Below the pieces are notes generated by a model. The model worked only from the letters and a program-made list of their open reading frames with translations. It searched no databases and had not been told where the DNA came from. This document shows, in pieces, positions 28,454-40,227 of a stretch of DNA of 64,000 nt. The stretch is taken from NCBI GenBank assembly GCA_947623455.1, contig OX392529.1:61875686-61939685 (forward strand), given 5' to 3'. The stretch is from Mimachlamys varia. Lineage: Eukaryota > Mollusca > Bivalvia > Pectinida > Pectinidae. The stretch's first letter is position 1. The number at the start of each line of letters is the position of its first letter. Made by a program: the position numbers and the translations under genes.

Positions 28454-30255
28454 TATTAGTCCAGTCAATTTATGATTTAACCTCGAACTAATTGCAACAG
28501 AATTTATTCTTTCATTTTTTGGTTGATGAGCATCATACTTATAACGGAAAAAAAGTCCTAGAAAATCCAAATGGGGGGAAAGTGTTTTTTTGGCCTTCTA
28601 AAGAATCAGAAAAATTAAGAAAATCACACGTATAACCATATTTGAGGTCTAATATCTACCTCAAGTGCAACACTGGACATATGGATTTAACAGTATGTAA
28701 AAAACAACTAATATAGAATACAGATACGTTGAGATTTTCCACCCAAGGTATTGTATTGAAGAAAAAAAGAACTGTCAATATGGCTGAAAAGCATTTTTCA
28801 CAAGACTATTTTGGCTTTTCTTTTCTTTTCAAATGTACAGAATAATATTAATTAATATCAGTATCAATGTCAGGCTTTATTTAATTTCTTAAAATATGAT
28901 TTTCGATTGTAATTTACTCAATGATCAATTGAGATCTCGAATTGTACATTTGCATACGAAAAAAATTTCAATCATCAAATCTTACAAATTGTGCTAAATG
29001 GATGATATTTTATGTCCAGATCGAACGATCTGTCTATTTCTGAGGTATATAATTTGAATAAGGGCAAGCAATTGAATTAAAGCATCTTATATCTATTTAT
29101 GTATGAGCACCACTTACTGCTAAAACTAATATTGGTATGACGAGTTTACAAATGTGGCCAAGTTTTGATGGTGAACAACAAAAAATGGATTTTTTCCCTC
29201 ATTGGTTTTTCAATTAATAAATGAATTTGCCAGTAAAGCTGCCTTATATGAATGTAAAAACTTAACTCTATTTGAAGTTTAACATTCATACTACAGCTTT
29301 ATCTAAAATTATGTATCCCCAATGCGTTGCTATGGGGGGGGGGGGTTGATTTCTTCTAATATAAAATACTATTTTAGCCTTAATTCCATTTAGTCAAAAG
29401 GGGCATGTTATGGTAGTAATTCCTACCAAAAGTGTTGGCAATCGTATCTAACATAAAAATGTACACTAATTTTCGTTATTCAAAATCATGGACTTTGCCA
29501 TTTTAAGCAGCTCGGTCAAAATTGCACGAAATGAGGATTTGATCAACCTGAATTGGTTCACTATTTCCAGAGGTCTTCACCAAGATGACATTTCTGTTAA
29601 GAAAAATATGCATAGAAAATAATTTGATGACTTTTAAGCATAGTCTTTTGATGTTATCTAAATACAAGTTACTTAAAATGAGAAGTTGTTCAATTTGGAC
29701 CTCCGAATAGCTCAAAATTAGCGCAATAGGTCAACTTCGAAAGTTCATAAATGTTTATGAGTGAAAACACAATCTCTGATATAAAATTATGAATTACAGA
29801 TTACCTTATACAATGCAATTAAACTAAGCGTGAATGGATATTTATCTTGATTATTAGTATTTCCTTTATTAAAAATATCAAACGAGGCCATTATCGTTAT
29901 GTTAAAGATGAATATTACCCATTTTGACAGGTCAATATTCCATTGAACTCAATTCGACCGTATTTATTTTTTAACACAATTGTACTGTAGTTTGGTTGGT
30001 CTTGTCATACTGTTAAATCCATATGTCCAGTGTTACAAATGGGGTAGATATTACACTTCAAATATGGTTAAGCGTGTGGTTTTCTTAACTTTTGTGGATC
30101 TTTAGGTAAAAAAACACTTTCCCCCATTGGGATTTTATGGGACTTTTTTTCTGTTGCAGAATAGTAGGTACCCACCATTCAAAAAATATAAAAATAAATT
30201 CTGTTGCAATTTTTCCAAGGTTAGGCCTATTTATTTGGCTAATTTGACTGGACTA
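28454..30255. mobile_element. 1.8-kb element with long (~250-300 bp) terminal inverted repeats
   Basis: The left end AGTCCAGTCAA... and the right end ...TTTGACTGGACT are the outer tips of inverted repeats reaching to about 28715 and 29990. Shared inner landmarks include 'caacagaatttatt', 'ctggacatatggatttaaca' and 'aaccatatttgaa'. The termini are AG...CT. The interior of about 1.25 kb is AT-rich with no convincing ORF. It is a non-autonomous DNA element. AG...CT ends with long inverted repeats are typical of Polinton/Maverick transposons, but no such genes are present. Confidence 0.75.
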
Positions 30256-30619
30256 TATGTGTATCTCATCCACTACAGGCCAGGCCACCTGTAAATCAAA
30301 CAAGATTGGAAAGTCTTGCCGTATAGTAAAGCAGCGTTCGTTGGCCTCAAAATAAGTTAATGATTGAAAAGATGTTTCATTATACGTTTAATTAAGAGTA
30401 ACATTTATTTACAACGTATCGCATACTTTCATTTTAATAACATAATATTACAGATAGACGGAAGGGTCTTTCTCCTCATTTAAATAAAAGGGTCAAACGA
30501 TATAAGGAGCGGGTGAAGAATGCAAGAACCGGACAAGATCGGACAGTATTTGGTTGGTTATAGTGTTATTTTGATATGATCTCAACATCTGTTTTAAAAG
30601 AACAGCACGGACATTGTAG

Positions 30620-33375
30620 TCTCATCAATAACAAGTCATATAGGTATATAACTATTATAGAAAGTAGATTTTACTCATCTTATCCACTACAGGTCATATC
30701 GGTTTATATAACTATTACAGAAAATAGATTTTACGCATCTCATCCATAGCAGGTAATAGCGGTATATATATATATAACTATTACAGAAAGTATATTTTAC
30801 TCATCTCATCCACTACAGGTTATATCGGTATATATAACTATAACAGAAAGTAGATTTTACTTATCTCATCCACTACAGGTCATATCGGTATATATAACTA
30901 TAACAGAAATTAGATTTTACTCATCTCATCCACTACAGATCATATAGGTATATATAACTATAACAGAAAGTAAATTTTACTTATCTCATCCACAACAGGT
31001 CATATCGGTATATATAACTATAACAGAAAGTAAATTTTACTCATCTCATCCACTACAGGTCATATTGTTATATCTAACTATAACAGAAAGTAGATTTTAC
31101 TCATCTCATCCACTACAGATCATATAGGTATATATAACTATAACAGAAAGTAAATTTTACTTATCTCATCCACAACAGGTCATATCGGTATATATAACTA
31201 TAACAGAAAGTAAATTTTACTCATCTCATCCACTACAGGTCATATTGTTATATCTAACTATAACAGAAAGTTTATTTTACTCATCTCATCCACTACAGGT
31301 CATATTGTTATATCTAACTGTTACAGAAAATAGATTTTACACACCTCATCCACTACAGGTCAAATCAGTATAATTATAACTGTTAAAGAAAGTCGATTTT
31401 ACTCATGCCATCCACTACAGGTCATATCAGTATATCTAACTATAACAGAATGTAAATTTTACTTATCTCATCCACAACAGGTTATATCGCTATATATAAC
31501 TATAACAGAAAGTAGATTTTACTCATCTCATCCACTACAGGTCATATCGGTATATATAACTATAACAGAAAGTAAATTTTACTCATCTCATCCACAACTG
31601 GTCATATCGCTATATATAACTATAACAGAAAGTAGATTTTACTCATCTCATCCACCACAGGTCACATCGGTATATAACAGTTACAGAAAATAGATTTTAC
31701 TCATCTCATCCACTACAGGTCATATAGGTATATATAACTATAACAGAAAGTAGATTTTACTCATCTCATCCACTACAGGTCATATCGGTATATAATTATT
31801 ACAGAAAGTATATTTTACTCATTTCATCCACTACAGGTCATATAGGTATATATAACTATAACAGAAAGTAGATTTTACTCATCTCATCCACTACAGGTAA
31901 TATAGGTATATCTAACTATAACAAAAAGTAGATTTTACGCATCTCATCCACTACAGGTCATATCAGTATATACCACTATTACAGAAAGTAGATTTTACTC
32001 ATCTCATCCACTACAGGTCATATTGTTATATCGAACTATAACAGAAAGTAAATTTTACTCATCTCATCCACTGCAGGTCATATCGGTATATATAACAATT
32101 ACAGAAAGTAGATTTTACTCATCCCATCCACAACAGGTCATATCGGTATATATAACTATTACAGTAAATACATTTTACTCATCTCATCCACTACAGGTCA
32201 TATCGGTATATATAACTATAACAGAAAGTAGATTTTACTCATCTCATCCACTACAGGTCATATCGGTATATATAACTATAACAGAAAGTAAATTTTACTC
32301 ATCTCATCCACAACTGGTCATATCGCTATATATAACTATAACAGAAAGTAGATTTTACTCATCTCATCCACCACAGGTCACATCGGTATATAACAGTTAC
32401 AGAAAATAGATTTTACTCATCTCATCCACTACAGGTCATATCGCTATATATAACTATAACAGAAAGTAGATTTTACTCATCTCATCCACCACAGGTCACA
32501 TCGGTATATAACAGTTACAGAAAATAGATTTTACTCATCTCATCCACTACAGGTCATATAGGTATATATAACTATAACAGAAAGTAGATTTTACTCATCT
32601 CATCCACTACAGGTCATATCGGTATATAATTATTACAGAAAGTATATTTTACTCATTTCATCCACTACAGGTCATATAGGTATATATAACTATAACAGAA
32701 AGTAGATTTTACTCATCTCATCCACTACAGGTAATATAGGTATATCTAACTATAACAAAAAGTAGATTTTACGCATCTCATCCACTACAGGTCATATCAG
32801 TATATACCACTATTACAGAAAGTAGATTTTACTCATCTCATCCACTACAGGTCATATTGTTATATCGAACTATAACAGAAAGTAAATTTTACTCATCTCA
32901 TCCACTGCAGGTCACATCGGTATATATAACTATTACAGAAAGTAGATTTTACTCATCTCATCCACAACAGGCGATATCGATATATATAACTATTACAGAA
33001 AGTAGATTTTATTCATCCCATCCACAACAGGTCATATCGGTATATATAACTATTACAGTAAATACATTTTACACATCTCATCCACTACAGGTCATATCGA
33101 TATATATAACTATTACAGTAAATACATTTTACTCATCTCATCCACTACAGGTCATATCGGTATATATAACTATTACAGAAAGTAGATTTCACTCATCCCA
33201 TCCACAACAGGTCATATCGGTATATATATAACTATTACAGTAAATACATTTTACACATCTCATCCACTACAGGTCATATCGATATATATAACTATTACAG
33301 TAAATACATTTTACTCATCTCATCCACTACAGGTCATATCGGTATATATAGCTATCACTGAAAAGAGATTGTACT
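30620..33375. repeat. 60-bp satellite, about 45 units
   Basis: Units contain 'taacagaaagtagatttta' and 'catctcatccactacaggtc', followed by 'atatcggtatatataacta'. A block around 31640-32080 is repeated about 834-840 bp later (32480-32910), shown by the rare variants 'ccaccacaggtcacatcgg' and 'gttatatcgaac' recurring in the same order. Short ORFs result from the unit length and are not genes. Confidence 0.95.
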
Positions 33376-33389
33376 CATCTCAGGATGTA

Positions 33390-35010
33390 CAGTCATTTAA
33401 CAGACATACAGACATGTAACAGACTTGCAGACATGTACAAGACATACAGACATGTAACAGACGTACAGACATGTAACAGACATACAGACATGTAACAGAC
33501 ATACAGACATGTAACAGACATACAGACATGTAACAGACATACAGACATGTAACAGACATACAGACATGTAACAGACATACAGACATGTAGCAGACATACA
33601 GACATGTAACAGACATACAGACATGTAACAGACATACAGACATGTAACAGACATACAGACATGTAACAGACATACAGACATGTAACAGACATGGAACAGA
33701 CATGTAACAGACATACAGACATGTAACAGACATACAGACATGTAACAGACATACAGACATACAGACATACAGACATGTAACAGACATACAGACATGTAAC
33801 AGACATACAGACATGTAACAGACATACAGACATGTAACAGACATACAGACATGTAACAGACGTACAGACATGTAACAGACATACAGACATGTAACAGACA
33901 TACAGATATGTAACAGACTTGCAGACATGTAACAGACATACAGACATGTAACAGACGTACAGACATGTAGCAGACATACAGACATGTAAGAGACATACAG
34001 ACATGTAACAGACATACAGACATGTAACAGACGTACAGACATGTAGCAGACATACAGACATGTAAGAGACATACAGACATGTAAGAGACATACAGACATG
34101 TAACAAACATACAGACATGTAACAGACGTACTGACATGTAACAGACGTACAGACATGTAACAGACATACAGACATGTAACAGACATACAGACATGTAACA
34201 GACGTACTGACATGTAACAGACGTACAGACATGTAACAGACATACAGACATGTAACAGACGTACTGACATGTAACAGACATACAGACATGTAACAGACTT
34301 GCAGACATGTACAAGACATACAGACATGTAACAGACATACAGACATGTAACAGACATACAGACATACAGACATGGAACAGACATGTAACAGACATGTAAC
34401 AGACATACAGACATGTAACAGACATACAGACATGTAACAGACGTACAGACATGTAACAGACATACAGACATGTAACAGACATACAGACATGTAACAGACA
34501 TACAGACATGTAACAGACATACAGACATGTAGCAGACGTACAGACATGTAAGAGACGTACAGACATGTAACAGACATACAGACATGTAACAGACATACAG
34601 ACATGTAATAGACATACAGACATGTAACAGACATACAGACATGTAAGATACGTACTGACATGTAACAGACATACAGACATGTAACAGACATACAGACATG
34701 TAACAGACATACAGACATGTAACAGACGTACAGACATGTAACAGACATACAGACATGTAACAGACATACAGACATGTAACAGACGTACAGACATGTAAGA
34801 GACGTACTGACATGTAACAGACATACAGACATGGAACAGTCGTACAGTCATGTAACAGACATACAGACATGGAACAGACATGTAACAGACATACAGATAT
34901 GTAACAGACTTACAGACATGTACCAGACAGACAGACATGTAACAGACATACAGAAATACAGACATACAGTCATGTAACAGACGTACAGTCTTGTAACAGA
35001 TGTACAGACA
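33390..35010. repeat. 19-bp satellite, about 85 units
   Basis: The unit is 'acatgtaacagacatacag', with variants acgtacag, acttgcag and gtagcag. It directly abuts the 60-bp satellite. Three copies equal 57 bp, and the minus strand has no stop in any frame, so three overlapping ORFs of about 480-555 codons run through it with a 19-residue period (MSVCLLHVC...). These are treated as by-products. Confidence 0.95.
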
Positions 35011-35194
35011 AGATGATTGGTTCGGCCCTTTGATGTACATCTCAAAAGAATCTCGTGGTGACATAACGGTAAAAATTGACAGGCTTTTAGGTCAGTTAAG
35101 GCTTCTTTGTAATCCCCAAAGGATAGGCATGCAGCCTAGCAATTGGTCAGGTTTTTTTTTTCGCCTGAGCGTGTCTTCAGATTTGCCATGACAT

Positions 35195-35255
35195 ATTCCA
35201 GTGGTGTAGAGAACGTACATAGCCTACATGTAACCCCTGGATATCGAGGATGGTG
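35195..35255 (-). repeat. isolated relative of the 51-bp satellite unit
   Basis: On the minus strand 'catcctcgatatccaggggt' is followed further on by 'ctctacaccactggaat'. Both match parts of the 51-bp satellite unit at 2030-9925, in reverse orientation and 25 kb away. Confidence 0.6.
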
Positions 35256-36029
35256 GAGATCGCGCGTTGATTAAAAGATAATAGGGTGGTTTTTTGTACG
35301 TTTTGCAGTGCGTTGGTATAAGATAAAGGGAAATAAAAACAGTTTGTTAACATGGAGTTTTCACTTAAACAAAAGGGAGGGGGGGGGGGGCAGACATTGG
35401 TTATGCGATATATTTTGTACCTCCGCCTAGAAGTCTCAAAGTTTGCGAGGGATATGAGGAAAAATGAAGCCAATAAACGTCGCTAAGAGAAATTTATAGC
35501 GGTTATTTAATTATCAACAGTGATATGCGCGTTTTAGAAATGAAATATAAAACAAGAATGAATGTAATATTATAAAGACAAACTTTTTATCAGGGACTTT
35601 TCTATGTCCCCGTCATGAAATTAAAGAACTGTAATTTGGTATATATGCAGGTGTATGATGATACGATGCAGGTCGAGTTCTGATTAAGTAAGTGTTGTAT
35701 GATTTTCACACACACGTACATACACACCCTTACACACACATACACACACACACACAAAAAAAGGATAAAAACAAATAATACTAACATTGGAAAGCCTTGT
35801 CAATTTTAAAAGAAATCACAGAAAATATACTTTTTTTTCAATGGAGGCATTTGTGTCACACTGAAACATCGGTTTTTTAATATAATTTATTTAATGTGTT
35901 ACAGTTCACAGCATCTAGACATTCGTATTCAATGACAAGTTGTGCTAATTTATCATGAAATTAATGTTTAATATAATATTATATTGGTGGATACATTGTT
36001 CTCTTTTCATATTCAGCTTATTCCTTTAC
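35256..36029. other. AT-rich DNA, nothing recognised
   Basis: Contains a poly-G tract near 35380 and a CA-rich simple repeat near 35709-35756. No coding or RNA gene seen. Confidence 0.5.
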
Positions 36030-36430
36030 TCGTTCATGGGCAGTACACGACGCGATCACGTGCGATTTGGCGGTAGCGCAACACTGCGCAATGTCTATAC
36101 ACCTGTACGACACCAAAGAGTTCCCATATCAAGATGTAATAATGTTCGTTACAACTCACGCCACTTGAAATGAGAATTGCAACGGAATACAATTTATTCA
36201 GATAGTTTTGTGCATGCATGATAAAATATAGTAATTTGATATGAATTCTGATTATAAATTGTTCGTCTAAGATATGTAATGAGTACAAATCACGCGCACG
36301 AATATAGCCTAGGCACATGATCACGTCCGCCAATGAAATTGATTCCAAATTGTCACGTTTCACATTTTGGCGCGAGTCTGGATCACCCACCATTACGAGA
36401 AAGCTGTCTGACCGGCCGAACAAGGTAAAA
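36030..36430 (+). promoter_or_regulatory. possible promoter and first exon
   Basis: A local rise in CpG content in AT-rich surroundings. It carries an E2F-like TTTTGGCGCGAG (about 36366-36377), a CCAAT-like CGCCAATGAAA, several CACGT/ATCACGT motifs, and then CCGAACAAG|GTAAAA, which resembles a 5' splice site at 36424. No ATG-initiated frame of note precedes that donor. Only the sequence composition supports this call. Confidence 0.3.
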
Positions 36431-36734
36431 CATTGCAGCTATGTTCCGTCTCTTTCTTTATCTTTCATATTCTATATGCAGCTATAAGCTTTTGTGATTG
36501 TTTGTTAACCTTTACATAAACTTGTAACATGTGCTGTTATAATGATATCGACTCTGTACGTATATTACATATATATGTTCATTTCATACGCACGCACAGT
36601 TGGTATTTTCAAGTGTACGTACGATTTGTATAAGTGTATATATGGAATGGGGGTGCGTTTGTACGTATACCTCTGGTGAATATTAACTTTGTTTTTTTGT
36701 GAATGCAAAATTTGTAAAATTTGCACAATTTGTA

Positions 36735-37437
36735 AAAATTGTAAAAATGGAAGGGTCTGACCCCCAGGGGGCTGGGGGGGGGGGGGCAAGCAATGGTAGC
36801 AATCTTTTGTACACTGGTAGCTACTGTAGTCCATGTGACCCCCAGGGAGCCGAAGGGTGGCCAAAAACAGTTATTTGGCTAGTTTCCTCTGATCAAAATC
36901 TTATCTGGAGCTAAACATTCTATGTAAACCAATCAAAAGTGAACAAATATTAGGGCCCACCCTCCAGGGGCTGAATGGTGCAGCGGGCTGAAAGGGGCAA
37001 TTTGATTTTATTCCTAAAACACCTTCTCTAGAACTATTTACTGGATATTGGTCATATTAGGTTGGAAGCATTCAAGGGAGGTTAGGATTTGAAATTTTAC
37101 AAATGGAAAGGCTGACCACAAGAGTTCAGGGGTCCAATTTGACTATATTGCTATATCTTTTCTAGAACTATGCACTAGATATCAGTGATATAAGTTGGAA
37201 TTTGAAGCATTCAAGGGAGGTGGGGACTCAAACATCAAATGGAGGGGCTTAGGGGCATGCCAAAAAGTTATTTACAAAAGTATGTAGGTATAGGTAGCAG
37301 TGTACAAAAGGTTTCTATGATATTTTTGTACAATGAATAACCCATATAATATTATGCCTATCAAAATATAAAAACAAAAAGTTAAATTGGCATAAACATG
37401 ATTTAGTTAACTTTGTGGATATCACATTTGTATAAAA
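36735..37437 (+). repeat. direct repeat, copy 1
   Basis: Nearly identical over about 650 bp to 38535-39233. Landmarks are the poly-G tract followed by 'caagcaatggtagcaatc', 'gggcccaccctccaggggct' and 'ggatatcacatttgtataaaa' at the end. The offset between copies is about 1.8 kb. Copy 1 ends exactly where the LINE fragment begins. No ORF of note. Confidence 0.9.
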
Positions 37438-38062
37438 CATTTGTCTAGAACATGTGGATAAAGCTAAGTACTTGGGAGTTACCATCCAACAAAATCTTAA
37501 TTGGGGCCCCCACATACAAAACATCTGCAATAAAGCCAACAAAACACTAGGTTTTCTAAAACAAAACTTAAACATCAATTCCATTTCTGTGAAACAGCAA
37601 GCATATAAATCATTAGTTCGGCCTTCAGTAGAATAGAATATGCTTGTACAATTTGGGACCCACATCTAAAAAAGGATATTGACAAACTAGAAATGGTCCA
37701 ACGACGAGCCGCCCGCTTTGTGACACAGGTATCACAACACATCCAGTGTTGGCGATATGCTCCAAAGACTAGGCTGGCTTAGTCTTTCAGACAGGCGTAG
37801 GGATGCCAGACTCACTATGCTGTATAAAATCACACACAGCCTTGTTGCCATCAACAAAGACAATCATCTCACCACTCAAAACCGTCAAACTCGACTATCA
37901 CACTCCTTTTCCTATCAAGTCCCGCACTGCCGCACCACCTGTCGTAAAGAATCTTTCTTTCCAAACACCATATCCGAATGGAACAAACTCCCTCCTGATT
38001 TCATCTCTGCAAACACTATTACTGCCTTCAAATCCCAGCTCTCTTCCTACAAATATTAATTT
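37438..38062 (+). pseudogene. truncated, frameshifted LINE ORF2 3' end
   Basis: Three frames carry consecutive parts of a non-LTR retrotransposon protein C-terminus: YLGVTIQQNLNW..., then WDPHLKKDIDKLEMVQRRAA, then MLQRLGWLSLSDRRRDARLT... up to FKSQLSSYKY and a stop near 38059. The first break is near 37630, where 'gaata' is duplicated, and the second is near 37730. The RRAARFV motif and the final EWNKLPPDF segment are typical of Jockey/CR1-type LINEs. Most of the reverse-transcriptase domain is missing. Confidence 0.8.
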
Positions 38063-38194
38063 CGTCCTCAATGTACATAGTTTTAACCTGATAATTTAGT
38101 GCTACTTCTTATTTTTCCCTTTAAGCATAGCGCAGATCATTGACAGCATCTTCATAATGTTGAAGGAGGTCAACAATCGGTAGAAGTAGAAGAA

Positions 38195-38534
38195 TGTAAG
38201 CTCACATGGTCTGACAGTCCATTGTGAGCTGATGCTATACCGCAGCGTCCGTCCGTCAACATTTCTCCGTCCGTCCGTCCGTCAACAATTTCTCCGTCCG
38301 TCAACTATTTCATCAACGATCGCGAATTGCTCTCAATGATTGCATATTGATTTAAACTTGGAGATCATATTTGGCTGGAATCATCCTGAGTGCTTGGTAT
38401 TCAAAATTGTACAAATGGTGGGGCCAAGCCCAAAGGGGGCTGATGAGGGCAATTATTGACTCTTGACCAATCAGGTTTGGTAAGAAGTATATACATGTAT
38501 ATATATATTCATTGGAGGTGATGACTCAAAATTG
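38195..38534 (+). repeat. dispersed repeat with gtccgtccgtc core
   Basis: The sequence 'gctcacatggtctgacagtc' leads into repeated 'gtccgtccgtc' and then 'caaatggtggggcc'. This type recurs at about 49130-49575 and 50160-50230 in this window. It appears to be a widespread non-coding repeat; its class is unknown. Confidence 0.55.
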
Positions 38535-39233
38535 TAAAAATGGAGGGGACGTCTGACTCACAGAGGGTTGGGGGGGGGGGGGGGGCAAGCAATGGTAGCA
38601 ATCTTTTGTACACTGGTAGCTACTGTAGTCCATGTGACCCCCAGGGAGCCGAAGGGTGGCCAAAAACAGTTATTTGGCTAGTTTCCTCTTATCAAAATCT
38701 TATCTGGAGCTAAACATTCTATGTAAACCAATCAAAAGTGAACAAATATTAGGGCCCACCCTCCAGGGGCTGAATGGTGCAGCGGGCTGAAAGGGGCAAT
38801 TTGATTATATTCCTAAAACACCTTCTCTAGAACTATTTACTGGATATTGGTCATAATAGGTTGGAAGCATTCCAGGGAGGTTAGGATTTGAAATTTTACA
38901 AATGGAAAGGCTGACCACAAGAGTTCGGGGGTCAAATTTGACTATATTGCTATATCTTTTCTAGAACAAACCACTAGATATCAGTGATATAAGTTGGAAT
39001 TTGAAGCATTCAAGGGAGGTGGGGACTCAAACATCAAATGGAGGGGCTTAGGGGCCAAAATGTGATTTACAAAAGTATGTAGGTATAGGTAGCAGTGTAC
39101 AAAACGATTCTGTGATATTTTTGTACAATTAATAACCCCTATAATATTATGCCTATCAAAATCTAAAAAAAAAAAAGTTAAATTTGCATAAACATGATTT
39201 AGTGAACTTTATGGATATCACATTTGTATAAAA
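38535..39233 (+). repeat. direct repeat, copy 2
   Basis: Matches 36735-37437 (see that entry), differing by scattered substitutions and poly-G and poly-A length. The match stops at 39233; the following 'gaagaaaaaaatttgg' is unlike copy 1's flank. Confidence 0.9.
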
Positions 39234-39723
39234 GAAGAAAAAAATTTGGATAGAATTTAAAATTTTGGCCTTTCCAAAAGGGGTGTCTACACATGAAAAG
39301 CTAGCTTTGATTTACCGGAAATGAAATTTTGACAACAGCATTTGAGGGAAAATAGCAAAAAATCTAAAATGACCTATGTTGGGACACAGATAGTTCTGCA
39401 ACAAAGTATGTAATCTTCAGTATTAGATAGCACTTAAGATAAAAAATCCCTTTTGCTGGGAGTAAAAATGAAAATAGTGAATTTTTTTTGGTATTTTTCA
39501 GTTTTTTTGATATGGTAATATAAAAATGGTTTTCACACAAGTGTCATACATAGAAAATAGAAAAAAAAATGTATACACTTTTCATTCCTTTCTATGGTTT
39601 GTAAATACAATGCTGTTTGCAAAATAATATAGATTAATGCACTATATATTGCACTGTATATTGCACCCGCTGTGTTGTTTGTTGCATCTCGGACATGGGC
39701 CTTTGTTTTGCAAAAATATGAAA
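39234..39723. other. AT-rich DNA, nothing recognised
   Basis: No gene or repeat recognised; A/T-rich runs only. Confidence 0.5.
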
Positions 39724-40134
39724 TACAGTGCATTCCTCTTTATGTTGTGTTTGTCAGATAAAAACTTGATATTAGCAGGAATGTGACATTAAGGGAAACA
39801 TGTTTTCATACTAAATCTAGTGCATTTACAATCTCCAGAACTAAAAGTAAGCTATTCAATGTACATATGAAGATGTTTCAATTAAAAAAATAATATTATT
39901 TCAATTCAAAATCATTTTTGAGGTTATTTTTTATTTTCTATGCAACATTTTGTACATAAGTTGTATCTGAAATCAGTGGAAATGACATCATTTTCTGAAT
40001 ATTATATGTGATTGGTTAAAAAAAACATGATACACCTTAAAATGCATGATATTATAGAGGGAAAATGGTGCTTTGGAAAAACATGATATTAAGAGGAATG
40101 TGATATTAAGTGGAGTCCACTGTATTCTGTAATT
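39724..40134. mobile_element. TA-flanked MITE (Tc1/mariner-like ends)
   Basis: The left end TACAGTGCATTCCTCTTTAT and the right end ATTAAGTGGAGTCCACTGTA are imperfect inverted repeats with TA at both tips. Inner copies of 'ttgatattagcaggaatgtg' and 'tattaagaggaatgtgatat' are also related. No transposase. Confidence 0.55.
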
Positions 40135-40227
40135 TGCTACCTTAGCTATGTTGGTTTTATAAACCTGATTGTTCTCTTGAATTCAGCAATTGATACCAAC
40201 CATATTTCACTAGAAGCATGAATAGGT

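Noticed and set aside
33380..35064. Three overlapping minus-strand ORFs of 479-555 codons
   Set aside because: They are the three readings of a 19-bp repeat without stops and would code for low-complexity Cys/Met/Val/Leu repeats.
36735..39233. LTR retrotransposon with two LTRs
   Set aside because: The interior contains a 3' fragment of a non-LTR element and a dispersed repeat; no gag, protease, integrase or primer-binding site was seen.
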